64,000 bases of DNA. It comes from a virus. Where the stretch lies: positions 30,029-94,028 of the IMG/VR virus record IMGVR_UViG_3300017991_000010. One strand, 5' to 3'. Below, one piece after another: positions 46,097 to 55,026 of this stretch. Made by a program: the position numbers and the translations under genes. How positions within the stretch are numbered: the first letter of the stretch is position 1; each line of letters opens with the position of its first letter. The notes below the pieces were generated by a model. The model worked only from the letters and a program-made list of their open reading frames with translations. It was not told the DNA's origin and made no database searches.

Positions 46097-47842
46097 TTAT
46101 TCCTCCTCCCCGAGGCGGATGAGCTTCCAGCCCTCGGGCGCTTTGCCCTTGTACGATACCGCGCAGACGATCGCCTGGCCAGGCCCTCCGTCGCTCTCGA
46201 CTGCCTTGCGCAGCGTCTTGCACAGCTCGCGCAGGCGCTTGGGGTCGAACCAGACCTCGTCGATCACGATCATGTTGACGTGCTCGTCGCCCAGCAGCGC
46301 GCTGGCGAAGGCCGTGACGAGCAGGGTGCGCTCGGCGCCGCTCAGGGCCCGGAGGTCGCGCGCGGGGTCCTTGCCCGTCTTGAGCGCGATCTGGCAAACG
46401 TCCCTCGAGCCGTCACGCAACTTGATCGAGCAGTTGGTCCCGCGGGGCAGGAAGGCGTTGATGCGCTTCTCGAGGCCCTCCACGCGGCTGTCGAGCAGGT
46501 CGCCCACGATGCGCTTGGCCGTGGCCTGCAGGCTCTCGGCGGTCTGGATGGCCTTCTCGCACGCCACCTTGGTCTCGGCTGCGCGAGCACGCTGCTCGAT
46601 CGCGCCCTGCCGCCGCTCCAGCTCGGCAAGGCGGCCCTGGTCGACGGGCTCGGCCAGCGTAGCCTGGTTGAGCTGCTTGGACAGCGCGTTACGGTCGGCC
46701 TTGAGGGCGCGCAGCCCCGCGGCCTTGCGTTCCTGGCCCTCGATCTGGGCGAGGCTGTCCTGGCTGCGGGCGAGGATGCCGCCGATAGCCCCCGCGCAGT
46801 CCTCCAGGGTCCGGAGCGCTACGCCCTTGGTACCGCAGCACGCGCAGTTAGCCTGCTGCACGCCCGCGTTGGACATGCGCTGCCGAAGCCAGATGTTGAC
46901 GTCGCGCGCTTGCTTGAGCGCCGTCACGGTCGCGTGATCGAGCGCGCCGGGCGGGGGCTGCATGGCTGCGACCTCGGCCGCGAGGACACGGATGTCAGCG
47001 TCGAGGTTGTCACGCCGGGCGCGCATGCTGTTGATCTGCTCCTCGGTCATGCCCGTGCGCGCAGAGGCCGCAGCGAGCGCCTCGAACTCCTCGATCTCGT
47101 CGGGGGAGAGCGGCTCGGGCTCGTCTTCGAGGACCTCCTCGGCGAGCTTCAGCTCCTTGCGCTGGGCTGTCTTGCGCTTCTTGAGCGCTGCCTCGGTCGC
47201 GAGGATCGCGTCGATGTCCCAGAGCACGCCGGGCGTGTCGTCGGTCGCGCCGCACCAGTCGTCCCACAGCTCGGCGGGGATCTTGCCCTTCAGCTCCTCG
47301 GTGGGCAGCTCGGCGCCGAGGCGCGAGAGCAGCGCTGCGCGGATGCGCTTCGGGTCGCCCCGGAGGAGCGCCTGCGCCTCCTCGTTGATGATCGCCGCGA
47401 CGGGCGTGTGTATGGCCGTCTCGCCTTCGCGGTCGGTCAGTTGGCCTAGCCACTCGGCGCGCTTGGCCTTGGCCGTCGTGCCCTCGGCCGTCCAGCGCAG
47501 GACCGTCCCATCGGACAGGTCGACACGCGAGCGCAGCGAGGTGTCCTCGAGCGGCTTGAGCGTCATCAGGTCGATCTCGCGCTTGCCCAGCCCGGCGGAT
47601 CGCGCCGTGCCCGTGAGCGCCAGGGACAGCGAGTCCACAACGCGGCTCTTGCCCGATCGGTTCTCGCCGACGATCAGGGTGCAGGGTTCGAGGTCGTGGT
47701 TGAGCAGCCCCTTGACATTGCTCTCGACGTGCTTCGCAAACGCCTTCTCGGTCTTCTTCTCTTCGGTCACGTTGTCTCTCCTCCTCCGCTTGCGCGGCTT
47801 GGTCTTTGACTCGAGCGGTAGGTCCATCTGTGCGGCGGTCAT
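46097..47842 (-). CDS. SbcC/Rad50-like SMC-type ATPase
   Basis: 581 residues from ATG 47842. Walker A GENRSGKS (59-66), a coiled coil with a CACC zinc hook near 331-334 (NCACCGTKG), ABC signature ALSGAERTLL and Walker B MIVIDEVWF near the C-terminus. Shorter coils than cellular SbcC, as in phages (T4 gp46 type). Works with the phosphoesterase at 43528 to trim DNA ends. ATGA-coupled to the upstream gene. Confidence 0.75.
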   Translation of the reverse strand: MTAAQMDLPLESKTKPRKRRRRDNVTEEKKTEKAFAKHVESNVKGLLNHDLEPCTLIVGENRSGKSRVVDSLSLALTGTARSAGLGKREIDLMTLKPLEDTSLRSRVDLSDGTVLRWTAEGTTAKAKRAEWLGQLTDREGETAIHTPVAAIINEEAQALLRGDPKRIRAALLSRLGAELPTEELKGKIPAELWDDWCGATDDTPGVLWDIDAILATEAALKKRKTAQRKELKLAEEVLEDEPEPLSPDEIEEFEALAAASARTGMTEEQINSMRARRDNLDADIRVLAAEVAAMQPPPGALDHATVTALKQARDVNIWLRQRMSNAGVQQANCACCGTKGVALRTLEDCAGAIGGILARSQDSLAQIEGQERKAAGLRALKADRNALSKQLNQATLAEPVDQGRLAELERRQGAIEQRARAAETKVACEKAIQTAESLQATAKRIVGDLLDSRVEGLEKRINAFLPRGTNCSIKLRDGSRDVCQIALKTGKDPARDLRALSGAERTLLVTAFASALLGDEHVNMIVIDEVWFDPKRLRELCKTLRKAVESDGGPGQAIVCAVSYKGKAPEGWKLIRLGEEE

Positions 47843-48099
47843 GACCTTACCTCGTGGAAGCCCGCCTCGCCCTTGTACAGGATCGTCTCTCCATCCTCGG
47901 GGTAGTCCGGATGTACGCCCTTTCGCGCCAGGCCTAGCACCAGCAACGCTTCGTCGCACCCGAGTTGGTAGTAGTCGAAGTCGTACTCGTATATCTCCTC
48001 CCACAACTCGTGCGCCTCTGCTAGGGCGTCGCCTCCGCCGACCTTGGCGAGGTAGGTGAAGAACCGGGCGAACAAGCGCGCTGAAGTTCTATCTGCCAT
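47839..48099 (-). CDS. Small acidic protein upstream of SbcC
   Basis: 86 residues, helical and aromatic (HELWEEIYEYDFDYYQLG). ATGA overlap with the SbcC-like start. Function unknown. Confidence 0.5.
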   Translation of the reverse strand: MADRTSARLFARFFTYLAKVGGGDALAEAHELWEEIYEYDFDYYQLGCDEALLVLGLARKGVHPDYPEDGETILYKGEAGFHEVRS

Positions 48100-48463
48100 C
48101 GTTTACCTCCTCCTCGAAGTACCTGCAGATCTCCGTGCGACGGCGGTCTCCAGAGTTCAGCGCTGCAAACCAAGGCTCCATGGACGCCGCGGTGTGGACG
48201 CTCTCGTAGATCTTGGCGCGGTCCCCGCCAGTGAGGACGCGGAGAGCCGCCACGAGCATCGAGTGTGCCGAGTCGAGCGGGCTGATCCTGCGGTAGCCCC
48301 AGCTCTCGTGGCGCGCCCTCTCGACCTCGCGCAAGTGTGCCAGAGCGCCTAGGACGCAGCGCGCGCCTTCGAGGCACGTCTCGCAGTCTGCCGGCCCTTG
48401 AGTGAGCCGCGCCAGCTGCTCCTCTAGATCCTCGAGACGCTGCTCAAAGCTCTTGTTGCTCAT
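48089..48463 (-). CDS. Coiled-coil protein with Cys cluster
   Basis: 124 residues. N-terminal heptads (SFEQRLEDLEEQLARLTQGP), then CETCLEGARC and helices. Overlaps its neighbours. Resembles in layout the coiled-coil gene at 33686. Function unknown. Confidence 0.5.
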   Translation of the reverse strand: MSNKSFEQRLEDLEEQLARLTQGPADCETCLEGARCVLGALAHLREVERARHESWGYRRISPLDSAHSMLVAALRVLTGGDRAKIYESVHTAASMEPWFAALNSGDRRRTEICRYFEEEVNDGR

Positions 48464-48849
48464 CCCAGCACCGCCGTCGCATACGCGCCCTTCCAGTCCC
48501 CGTCGGGCAGGACGCTCACGCCCACCATGCGGGAGAAGATGCCTGCGCGCCAGACGTAGCAGCGTGTGCCCTTCTCGAGGGCCGCCTCGGCGATCGTGGT
48601 CTGTCCCTTGGCGAGGAAGTGGCCGTGCTCGTCGGAGCCCTCGATGAAGATCAAGGCCTCGTAGGCCCCGGCCACGTAGCGGTACCCGCCGTTCCAGCCG
48701 CCGTGGTTCGCGCGCAGGCCCTTCCAGTCCAGCTCACCGTCGAGCGTGACCTCGTGGCCTGCGCCCTCGAGCTGGTCCCGTGCGCCGTAGACCGCCTCTT
48801 GCTCTCGCGTCGTCTTGTTCAGCCGTGACAGGATGATGCAGCGTTTCAT
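48460..48849 (-). CDS. Alpha/beta protein, possible nucleoside deoxyribosyltransferase-like fold
   Basis: 129 residues from ATG 48849. Starts with a beta strand (KRCIILSRLNKTT), helix, then VTLDGELDWKGLRA and AGAYEALIFIEGSD; KGQTTIAEAALEKGTRCYVW resembles the late region of deoxyribosyltransferase/TIR-like Rossmann proteins. The match is loose; no catalytic residues confirmed. Confidence 0.4.
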   Translation of the reverse strand: MKRCIILSRLNKTTREQEAVYGARDQLEGAGHEVTLDGELDWKGLRANHGGWNGGYRYVAGAYEALIFIEGSDEHGHFLAKGQTTIAEAALEKGTRCYVWRAGIFSRMVGVSVLPDGDWKGAYATAVLG

Positions 48850-49115
48850 GAGTCGTCCTCCTTGCGCGAGCGCTCTTCGACCTCGAGAACGGCCTCTCTG
48901 ACCACGCTCTCGTAGCACACGCAGAGCAGGCATTCCTTGACGCGTCGGTAGCCGATCCACTCCCCGCAGCCAGCGAAGGTCCCCTTGCAGTGCTCGGGGT
49001 GCCGAATGCAGCGCTCGCCGCCGCCTGTGCGGTGGTAGATGCACGTGTAACACAGCACGGTCTTGTCGATCCTCGCACGCACCTCGGCCATCTCTTTGGC
49101 GCTAAGCAGCTTCAT
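48846..49115 (-). CDS. Cys-rich protein next to the polymerase
   Basis: 89 residues with eight Cys (VLCYTCIYH, RCIRHPEHCKG, GCGEW, CLLCVC), possibly two zinc sites or an Fe-S site. Overlaps the polymerase end by 14 bases. Might modulate replication; unknown. Confidence 0.5.
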   Translation of the reverse strand: MKLLSAKEMAEVRARIDKTVLCYTCIYHRTGGGERCIRHPEHCKGTFAGCGEWIGYRRVKECLLCVCYESVVREAVLEVEERSRKEDDS

Positions 49116-51669
49116 CTAGATCCCTCCAGTTAGGCCCGACACCCAGGTCAGTGGGTAGGGGCATTCCTTCCAAGTGAGACGCCATCAGCTCTTGCACTCT
49201 ACGCCCCACAGTCCATCCCATATCCTCGGGCACCTCGAGCCCAAGGCTGTCGTAGTTGTAGTGGATCACGCCGGTCGACTCGCCCGCGAATCCCCAGGGG
49301 AACTCCGCGATCACGCGCTCGGTTGCGTCGTTGACATCTGCGGCTCCCAGGCTCTGCACGGGGAAGTTGTTTTGAGCCTCTTTGACCGACTCGTCTCCGC
49401 CGCCGTCGAGGAAGTAGCGCCTGCGGTTGTGCAGGGGCTCCTCTAGGTACCCCTGCTCAGCCCACAGGTCCTGGTTTGCCTTCTGGTACACCTTGATCGC
49501 GTTGCGCTGGCGCCAAAAGCGCTTGTACAACGTCTCTATCTGCCCGATGGTCCGGTCTCGATAAGGACGCTGACCAAACTCGTCTCGGTGGTTGCGGATC
49601 ATACGGAAAGCAGTGTTGAGCGCCGCCCCATACTGCACCGCATATACAAAGGCCTTGGTGAACTTGCGCGCCCCTTTGTTGACCCGCTCGATTGGCATCT
49701 CAAGGAGCTTTGACGCATTGAACGTGTGAACGTCGAACTTGTCCTCCTGGAACACACGGATCAGCTCCCAGTCCTGCGCCAGCCAAGCAATGATACGCAA
49801 CTCGAGCTGCTTCTTGTCACAGAAGACCAAGATGTGGCCTGGGGGCGCCGCCCACATGGAGCGCAGATCGCCCTTGACGTTCATGACGTTGGGGTCAGAG
49901 CACGAGAGGCGGCCCGAGACGACGACGTGGGGGTTCCAGTTGGGCCGGACGCGCCCGTCCTCCATCGGGACGATCGAGCAGTAGCCGCGCAGCTTGCTTG
50001 CCTCGCGGTAGTCGATGATCAGCTGGACGGTCTCCTCGAGCTGGGGCGTCAGGCCCTTGTCAACGAGGTAGAGCAGGTTGTCCTTGCTCACGCTGGGCTC
50101 GCCCGTGTCGGTGTAGCCGCCCTCCTTGCCGGGGACGGGAGCGACGCCGCAGACCTCGAACATGAACGCACCGACCTGCTGCGGGCTGTTGGGGTTGAGC
50201 CCCTCGGCCAGCTTGCGCGCGCCCTTGCTCGCGTCCGAGGGCAACGCCTGGACCGCCATGGCCTGCGCCGCGACGCGCGCCTCGTCCATGCGCTCGGTGA
50301 AGACCTTGTAGTGGCGCTTCATCTCGGGGACGTCGAGCCACATGCCGACCTCGTGCAGCTCGCGACAGAAGCGAGACAGGCGCATGTCGGCCTCGAAGGC
50401 GCGCTTCTGCCCCCAGAGGCGCACGTCCTTGACCATGAGGTCGCCCACGCGCGATGTTCCCGCGCAGTCGAGCATGCAGTATTTGGCGATGTCCTCGTCC
50501 GACGCCCACTTGTCGTGGTCGACGTTCTTGTGCTGTGGGCTGTCGGTGTACTGGGCCATGACGAAGCCCAGGTTGTGGGGCAGCTCGCTCCAGATCACGT
50601 GGTGCGAGATCACGGTGTCGAACTCGCGGCGCAGGACCGGGATGTCGGGGCACTGGTGCCGCATGACGAGCGCGTCGTACTGGACGTTGTGAGCCATGAT
50701 GGCCTGGTCGGGGGCACCAAAGAACTCGCGCAGCAGCGCACGCACTCGCGCCTGGTCCTCGGGCGAGTAGAACGCGCTCATGCCGAAGGGCTTCTTGCGA
50801 TCGACGACGGACTCGAAGTGCACGCAGGTGGCGAGGTCCTTGTCACTGATGCCGATGCAGCGCAGCACGTCCGTTGTGGGGTCGAAGGGGTGGTCGGGGC
50901 TCTTGGGCCGGGTCTCGACGTCGTAGGTGATGGGGCTCCTGAGACGCGCCAGGATGTCGCGCAGCTGGTCCACGGTGGGATTGAACACCATGTCGGGATC
51001 GCGCCACTGGAGCCGGCCTCGCGCCATCCTGACAGCCTTGTCGAGGTCGCCCTCGTAGATGGTCGTCCAGCGCCTGGAGCGCAGAACGAAGGCCGGGTGC
51101 ACCGACGAGAGGAGGTTGTACTCGCGCCCGTCGATCACCTTACGATCAGGGAAGCCCCGCGACGCCATCATGGACTTCTCGGAGCCCTCCTTGCTCTCGA
51201 GTAGGACCTGGCGCGCGGTCGCGCCGAGCAGGAGCAAGTTGTCGTGCCCCTTGATCTCCTCGAAGAGGTGTGCCGAGCAGCAGGCGATGGGCGAGGGAAG
51301 GGGCTCTTCGCCCTTGGCCTTGCGGCGCTTGTTGCGCTTGGACCAGCCCGCCATGAGCTTCTTCAGGTCGTTGCCGGGCGGCCGGCACAACAGCGCGTTG
51401 GTCAGGGAGGTGCGCTCACGCGACGACCCTGCCTTGAGCAGCGCGCGGCTGTGCTCACGGCCCGACGACCCCACGAGGGGCCGGCGTAGCTCCTCCTCGG
51501 TATGGCCCGGGGCCTCGGCTATCACGAGCAGCTCAGCGCCTTGCCTGATCTCCGGCGGCACGTACTTGTTTTGCCTCCGCACTGGATACAGGATGCACTC
51601 GCTGCAGCGACAGCCGTGGTCCTCGGGCACATACCGGCTGGTGTCGTTGATGGTGTTGTACGCCGTCAC
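49102..51669 (-). CDS. polA: Uracil-DNA glycosylase/family A DNA polymerase fusion
   Basis: 855 residues from GTG 51669. Residues 1-200 match family 4 UDG: Cys pair CRCSEC, IAEAPGHTEEE, second Cys pair (IACC), and SSVHPAFVLR. About 230-420 is a 3'-5' exonuclease (ITYDVETRPK, MAHNVQYDAL). The polymerase has motif A (near 616) with D and QLELR, motif B (near 668-681) RKFTKAFVYAVQYG, with Tyr at the position of E. coli Phe762, and motif C (near 805) as YDS in place of HDE, keeping the Asp. Family 4 UDGs were first noted as related to phage SPO1 polymerase. Replicative polymerase. Confidence 0.85.
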   Translation of the reverse strand: MTAYNTINDTSRYVPEDHGCRCSECILYPVRRQNKYVPPEIRQGAELLVIAEAPGHTEEELRRPLVGSSGREHSRALLKAGSSRERTSLTNALLCRPPGNDLKKLMAGWSKRNKRRKAKGEEPLPSPIACCSAHLFEEIKGHDNLLLLGATARQVLLESKEGSEKSMMASRGFPDRKVIDGREYNLLSSVHPAFVLRSRRWTTIYEGDLDKAVRMARGRLQWRDPDMVFNPTVDQLRDILARLRSPITYDVETRPKSPDHPFDPTTDVLRCIGISDKDLATCVHFESVVDRKKPFGMSAFYSPEDQARVRALLREFFGAPDQAIMAHNVQYDALVMRHQCPDIPVLRREFDTVISHHVIWSELPHNLGFVMAQYTDSPQHKNVDHDKWASDEDIAKYCMLDCAGTSRVGDLMVKDVRLWGQKRAFEADMRLSRFCRELHEVGMWLDVPEMKRHYKVFTERMDEARVAAQAMAVQALPSDASKGARKLAEGLNPNSPQQVGAFMFEVCGVAPVPGKEGGYTDTGEPSVSKDNLLYLVDKGLTPQLEETVQLIIDYREASKLRGYCSIVPMEDGRVRPNWNPHVVVSGRLSCSDPNVMNVKGDLRSMWAAPPGHILVFCDKKQLELRIIAWLAQDWELIRVFQEDKFDVHTFNASKLLEMPIERVNKGARKFTKAFVYAVQYGAALNTAFRMIRNHRDEFGQRPYRDRTIGQIETLYKRFWRQRNAIKVYQKANQDLWAEQGYLEEPLHNRRRYFLDGGGDESVKEAQNNFPVQSLGAADVNDATERVIAEFPWGFAGESTGVIHYNYDSLGLEVPEDMGWTVGRRVQELMASHLEGMPLPTDLGVGPNWRDLDEAA

Positions 51670-51691
51670 GGTCCCTCACGTGAAGGGGGAA

Positions 51692-51733
51692 CGGCAGACC
51701 GAGAGCCCCGGGCACGACACCCTCGGTCTGCCG
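51692..51733 (-). promoter_or_regulatory. 12-bp hairpin between ssDNA-binding and polymerase genes
   Basis: CGGCAGACCGAG (51692-51703) and CTCGGTCTGCCG (51722-51733) pair perfectly with an 18-base loop, 23 bases before the GTG start of the polymerase. No T-run: an attenuator or processing site that could lower polymerase relative to the ssDNA-binding protein. Confidence 0.5.
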
Positions 51734-51744
51734 GACCCAGCTAG

Positions 51745-52428
51745 CTACACGGCGAAGCCGCCGCCCCCGGTGGGCTGGGACTGCGTCTGGCCGCCGCCCG
51801 TGCCGAGGAAGTTGTCGACGTCACCGTTGACCCCCGCTGCCCCGTTGTCGGGGGCTGCGTTCTGGTCACCGCCGCCCATCATCTCGGGGGCCTCGCCCTG
51901 GGGCGCAGGCTCGCTCCAGACGGTCACGCAGGTGGGGCCAGCGTCCTTGGCGTACTCCTCGGCGTCCATGAAGTAGGCGACGCGGGAGGACTGGCGGTCG
52001 GACGAGTCGTCATCGACGATGAAGGCACACAGCTCCTTGCCCTCGAGCTTGGAGGGGGTGACGTCGATCCGGCCTGCGGCGCGGGCGTCTTCGAGGCGCC
52101 CCTCGGCGCTCATGATCGAGGCGAAGAAGTTGGCGAAGTTGCGCTGCGCCTTGGCGAGGTCGTCGCCGGTCTTCTCGTTGTCGGGCACGGTCTGGTAGTG
52201 CACGATCTTGGTGCCCAGGGCGTCGCAGCCGGGGGGGCCAACGATCTTCATGGACGTCTTGAGCGTGAGCTTGTTCTTGCGGTACCACTCCGCCTTGCTG
52301 ATCTTGAGGCGGTAGTTGCCCTCGTCGCAGAAGCCGGAGGTGTCGCCCCCGAACTTCTGCCCCTCCATGTCGACGGTGACCGCCGTCCCCTGGTCGCCCG
52401 ACTGGACCTTTGCCAAATGCTCGTTCAT
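51745..52428 (-). CDS. Candidate ssDNA-binding protein
   Basis: 227 residues. The N-terminal 110 residues look like an OB-fold (NYRLKISKAEWYRKNKLTLK, GTKIVHYQTV) as in DUF669-like phage proteins often next to recombination ATPases; the C-terminus is a Gly/Asn/Gln-rich linker with GGGQTQSQPTGGGGFAV, not the acidic tip of host SSB. Between polymerase and recombination genes. ssDNA binding is inferred from fold and context. Confidence 0.55.
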   Translation of the reverse strand: MNEHLAKVQSGDQGTAVTVDMEGQKFGGDTSGFCDEGNYRLKISKAEWYRKNKLTLKTSMKIVGPPGCDALGTKIVHYQTVPDNEKTGDDLAKAQRNFANFFASIMSAEGRLEDARAAGRIDVTPSKLEGKELCAFIVDDDSSDRQSSRVAYFMDAEEYAKDAGPTCVTVWSEPAPQGEAPEMMGGGDQNAAPDNGAAGVNGDVDNFLGTGGGQTQSQPTGGGGFAV

Positions 52429-52467
52429 CTCTTCTCTTCCCTTTCCCCGCGCCCTCGCGCGGATTGT

Positions 52468-52914
52468 TCATTTACTTGCAGGCGCGTCCACGTACACGCT
52501 CTTGGGCGTGTACGGGAACTCGATGTAGACGCGACTGTCGCGGTTCGTGAAGCAAGCCCCCGACGGCTCACGGAAGATCCTCCCCTCGCTGTCATAGGCC
52601 CGCCCGTTGGACTCCTTGAAAACGTGGGGGCACCGCTTGTTCTGCCACTTCGGCTTGCACTTCGCGCTCCCGACCTCCGTCCACTCCTCGTCTGCGCCAG
52701 TCAAGGGCGTCACGGGCTCCCAGCGCGCCACCTTGTTGAAGATGGACAGGATTATCGGAGCTGACGCCCCCGAGTGCCCCTGCTTCTCGAACACGTCGAT
52801 CAGCTCGAGGACGTTCTCTGCGGCCCACTTGTTGGGCCCCTCCTCGGGGTCGTCGACGCGGCTGCCGATCAGCTCCAGCTCCCTCTCCGCGAACTTCCTA
52901 AAGCTGCTGCTCAT
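52468..52914 (-). CDS. Conserved phage hypothetical protein
   Basis: 148 residues from ATG 52914 (MSSSFRKFAERELELIGSRV). The pattern HSGASAPIILSIFNKVARWE, LTGADEEWTEV, QNKRCPHVF, GRAYDSEGRIFREPSG and FPYTPKS is one I associate with a widespread phage family of unknown function. Probably in DNA metabolism given its place. Confidence 0.6.
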   Translation of the reverse strand: MSSSFRKFAERELELIGSRVDDPEEGPNKWAAENVLELIDVFEKQGHSGASAPIILSIFNKVARWEPVTPLTGADEEWTEVGSAKCKPKWQNKRCPHVFKESNGRAYDSEGRIFREPSGACFTNRDSRVYIEFPYTPKSVYVDAPASK

Positions 52915-53309
52915 GATCCTGATCCTCCCTTGCAGTCGCCGCCCGCGCATCCGTCGCCCGAGCCGCAGCAGTCCTTGGCGCCACCCTTGCGGTGCTTCTC
53001 GTTCCATTTCACACGGAAGTTCATGCACGTGAAGCAGTTGGGCCAGTCCCCCGTCTGGTGGAGCGTCTTCGTCTTGTGATCGATGTGCCACTCACGCCCG
53101 CACTGGGTGCAGTGTCCTGATTCGAGGTTGCACTTCGATTTGCAGGTGCTACTTTCCATCGCTGCCGTCTCCTCGGTCTGGGGCGTCCCTAGGTTAGCAA
53201 GGGAGTCGCACTCTGGACACACGCCTCCCGGCTCGGGCAGCATGCCCATGTAGAAGCGCTTCCCGCATGAGGGACAGTCGAACGGTGCGCCATACCTGAT
53301 CCTTGGCAT
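52911..53309 (-). CDS. Multi-zinc-finger protein
   Basis: 132 residues from ATG 53309. FDCPSCGKRF/GVCPECDSL, CTQCGREWH, CFTCMNF and a Cys/Gly-rich end (CCGSGDGCAGGDCKGG) give several metal sites. TGATG-coupled to the methyltransferase gene. Nucleic-acid or protein adaptor inferred. Confidence 0.55.
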   Translation of the reverse strand: MPRIRYGAPFDCPSCGKRFYMGMLPEPGGVCPECDSLANLGTPQTEETAAMESSTCKSKCNLESGHCTQCGREWHIDHKTKTLHQTGDWPNCFTCMNFRVKWNEKHRKGGAKDCCGSGDGCAGGDCKGGSGS

Positions 53310-53929
53310 CAGCCCAGCCTCCTCTCCTCGCGCGGCACCGACTCGAGGATCTGCAGCTGTCCGCCCCAAGCGAGAGTGCCCCAGTGGAACCAAGCGTATT
53401 CCTGCATGTCAGTCCGCCCGTTGATCGTGAACGACGGCCGGTTGGGCAGCACGTGCGCGTCCGGCGGGTTCGCCCGCAGCCACTCGTTGCGCTTGTGCGA
53501 CGCCAACCAGTTGAGCCTCATGAGCAGGTACACGTCGTCGGCGACCTCGAGCCCGCGTTGCGCGAAGGCGAGGCCCAACGAGAAGGGCGGGTTGGTTACC
53601 ATGTTGTCGTGTCCATCGATCGCGGACGGCTTCGTGAAGTCGAAGACGTGCTGGGCTGCGTTGGTCCTGCGGATGTCGATCGTGGTCCACTGGCAGAACC
53701 CATCCCCTTGCATCTCGTCGATCGTGTGGACGATCGCGCCGTCGCCAACCGCAGGCTCGAGGCACTTGCCACTGATGGCCGGCGCGACCTCTCGCACGAA
53801 CTGCCGAACGACCCAGCACGGCGTCGAGTACACCTCGTAGAAGCAGGTGTCGCAGAGCATCTTCTTGCCCCGCGGTTGGAGCCGCCGCGGAGGGTTGACG
53901 ATCCGCTTGCACTTGTCGCAGACGTTCAT
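53309..53929 (-). CDS. Adenine-specific DNA methyltransferase-like protein
   Basis: 206 residues. N-terminal zinc ribbon (VCDKCKR, LCDTCFYEVY), then LEPAVGDGAIVHTI (SAM motif), TTIDIRRT, and MVTNPPFSLGLAFAQRG with the NPPF catalytic motif of N6-adenine methyltransferases. Could protect viral DNA from host restriction or mark replicated strands. Target site unknown. Confidence 0.7.
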   Translation of the reverse strand: MNVCDKCKRIVNPPRRLQPRGKKMLCDTCFYEVYSTPCWVVRQFVREVAPAISGKCLEPAVGDGAIVHTIDEMQGDGFCQWTTIDIRRTNAAQHVFDFTKPSAIDGHDNMVTNPPFSLGLAFAQRGLEVADDVYLLMRLNWLASHKRNEWLRANPPDAHVLPNRPSFTINGRTDMQEYAWFHWGTLAWGGQLQILESVPREERRLG

Positions 53930-55026
53930 CAGAACCCCACAGCCCGCACGGTCTTGCGCTCTACCCTCTCGCCGTCGCCATCGGCCAGCGCGTACACGTC
54001 AGCCAGCGAAGTGGGCCGGGTGAACTCGTGCTCCTTGCTCGTCAGCCGCTTGTACACGGCCGCAGCGTGCACCGGCTCGAGGTCGTCGATCTGGATGTGG
54101 CGGAAGGTCCGCCCCTTGCGCAGCACGGCGCGGTCGATCTTCTCGAGGGGCGCGTTGGTCGTGGCAATCAGGCGCGCGTCGAGCGACGAGCCAATGAGGC
54201 CGTCTGCCAGGTTGAGGATCGCGCTGATCGCGCCGAGGTCCCCGCTCTCACGTGGGACGAGACATCGGTCAGCGTCCTCGAGCACGAGTACGATCTGATC
54301 GTCCCCGTAGGACTCCTGGAGCAGCACCGGCAGCAGGGTAGGCCCGCTGATCTCCTCCACGAGCGCCGCCGGGATCACGATGAACCGCGCCTTCTCGGCT
54401 GCCTTGATCAGGCTGCGGATCATGAAGGTCTTGCCCGTGCCGGGCGGCCCCTCGATGATGGTCAGCTGGCCGCGGTCTTGGTGCGCGCCGCCAGTCCACT
54501 CGAGGATGTCCTTGTAGGCAACCTGAGCGTCCTTCGTGTAGTTGTCGGGCTCGAGGTCGCAGAACTCGCCTCGGGGCATCGGAGAGACGTCCAGCCCTTG
54601 CTTCGTGGCAACCAGCGCATAGACCTTCGTCTTGGCCTTCTTGGTCGCCTTCTCCGTGCACATCGACGCGATCCGATCAGCCGTGGCTTGGTCGAACGTC
54701 GTCAAGAGGACGTTGCACGACAGGCTCATGGGCCCAGGCTTCTTCGGTTTGAACACCGTCAGCACGCTCTGCGCGTTCGCGAACCCGCGCCAAACGCCCG
54801 CAGGGCCCTCTTTGCGGTAGAACAGCTTGAAGTAGTGGGGCAGCCACTCCAGAAGGGGCTCCACGTCCTCCACGGCCCACTTGTGCAACAAGCACGGGCG
54901 GCCAGTAGAGACGGCTCGCGCACAAAGGGCATCCTCGAAAGGAGCCTCTTCGTCCCAGCCTTGCATGAGCTGGCCATCCGTCAGGCCGTCGATGACGAAG
55001 TGCTCGATCTCCTCGATAGGTCTCAT
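53929..55026 (-). CDS. AAA+ ATPase
   Basis: 365 residues from ATG 55026. N-terminal 190 residues are a unique domain; then Walker A IEGPPGTGKTFMIRS, Walker B VLVLEDADRC, sensor 1 LIATTNAP and an arginine-rich end with DRAVLRKGRTF, as in the FtsH/Bcs1-like clade. Could remodel replication or recombination complexes. Start TGATG/ATGA coupled. Confidence 0.75.
   Translation of the reverse strand: MRPIEEIEHFVIDGLTDGQLMQGWDEEAPFEDALCARAVSTGRPCLLHKWAVEDVEPLLEWLPHYFKLFYRKEGPAGVWRGFANAQSVLTVFKPKKPGPMSLSCNVLLTTFDQATADRIASMCTEKATKKAKTKVYALVATKQGLDVSPMPRGEFCDLEPDNYTKDAQVAYKDILEWTGGAHQDRGQLTIIEGPPGTGKTFMIRSLIKAAEKARFIVIPAALVEEISGPTLLPVLLQESYGDDQIVLVLEDADRCLVPRESGDLGAISAILNLADGLIGSSLDARLIATTNAPLEKIDRAVLRKGRTFRHIQIDDLEPVHAAAVYKRLTSKEHEFTRPTSLADVYALADGDGERVERKTVRAVGF

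Noticed and set aside
45890-47449. 519-codon plus-strand frame opposite SbcC
   Set aside because: Shadow of the SbcC-like gene with Leu/Ala/Val-rich composition and no recognised motif.
49726-51204. 492-codon plus-strand frame opposite the polymerase
   Set aside because: Antisense of a polymerase gene with clear motifs; composition like other GC shadows.
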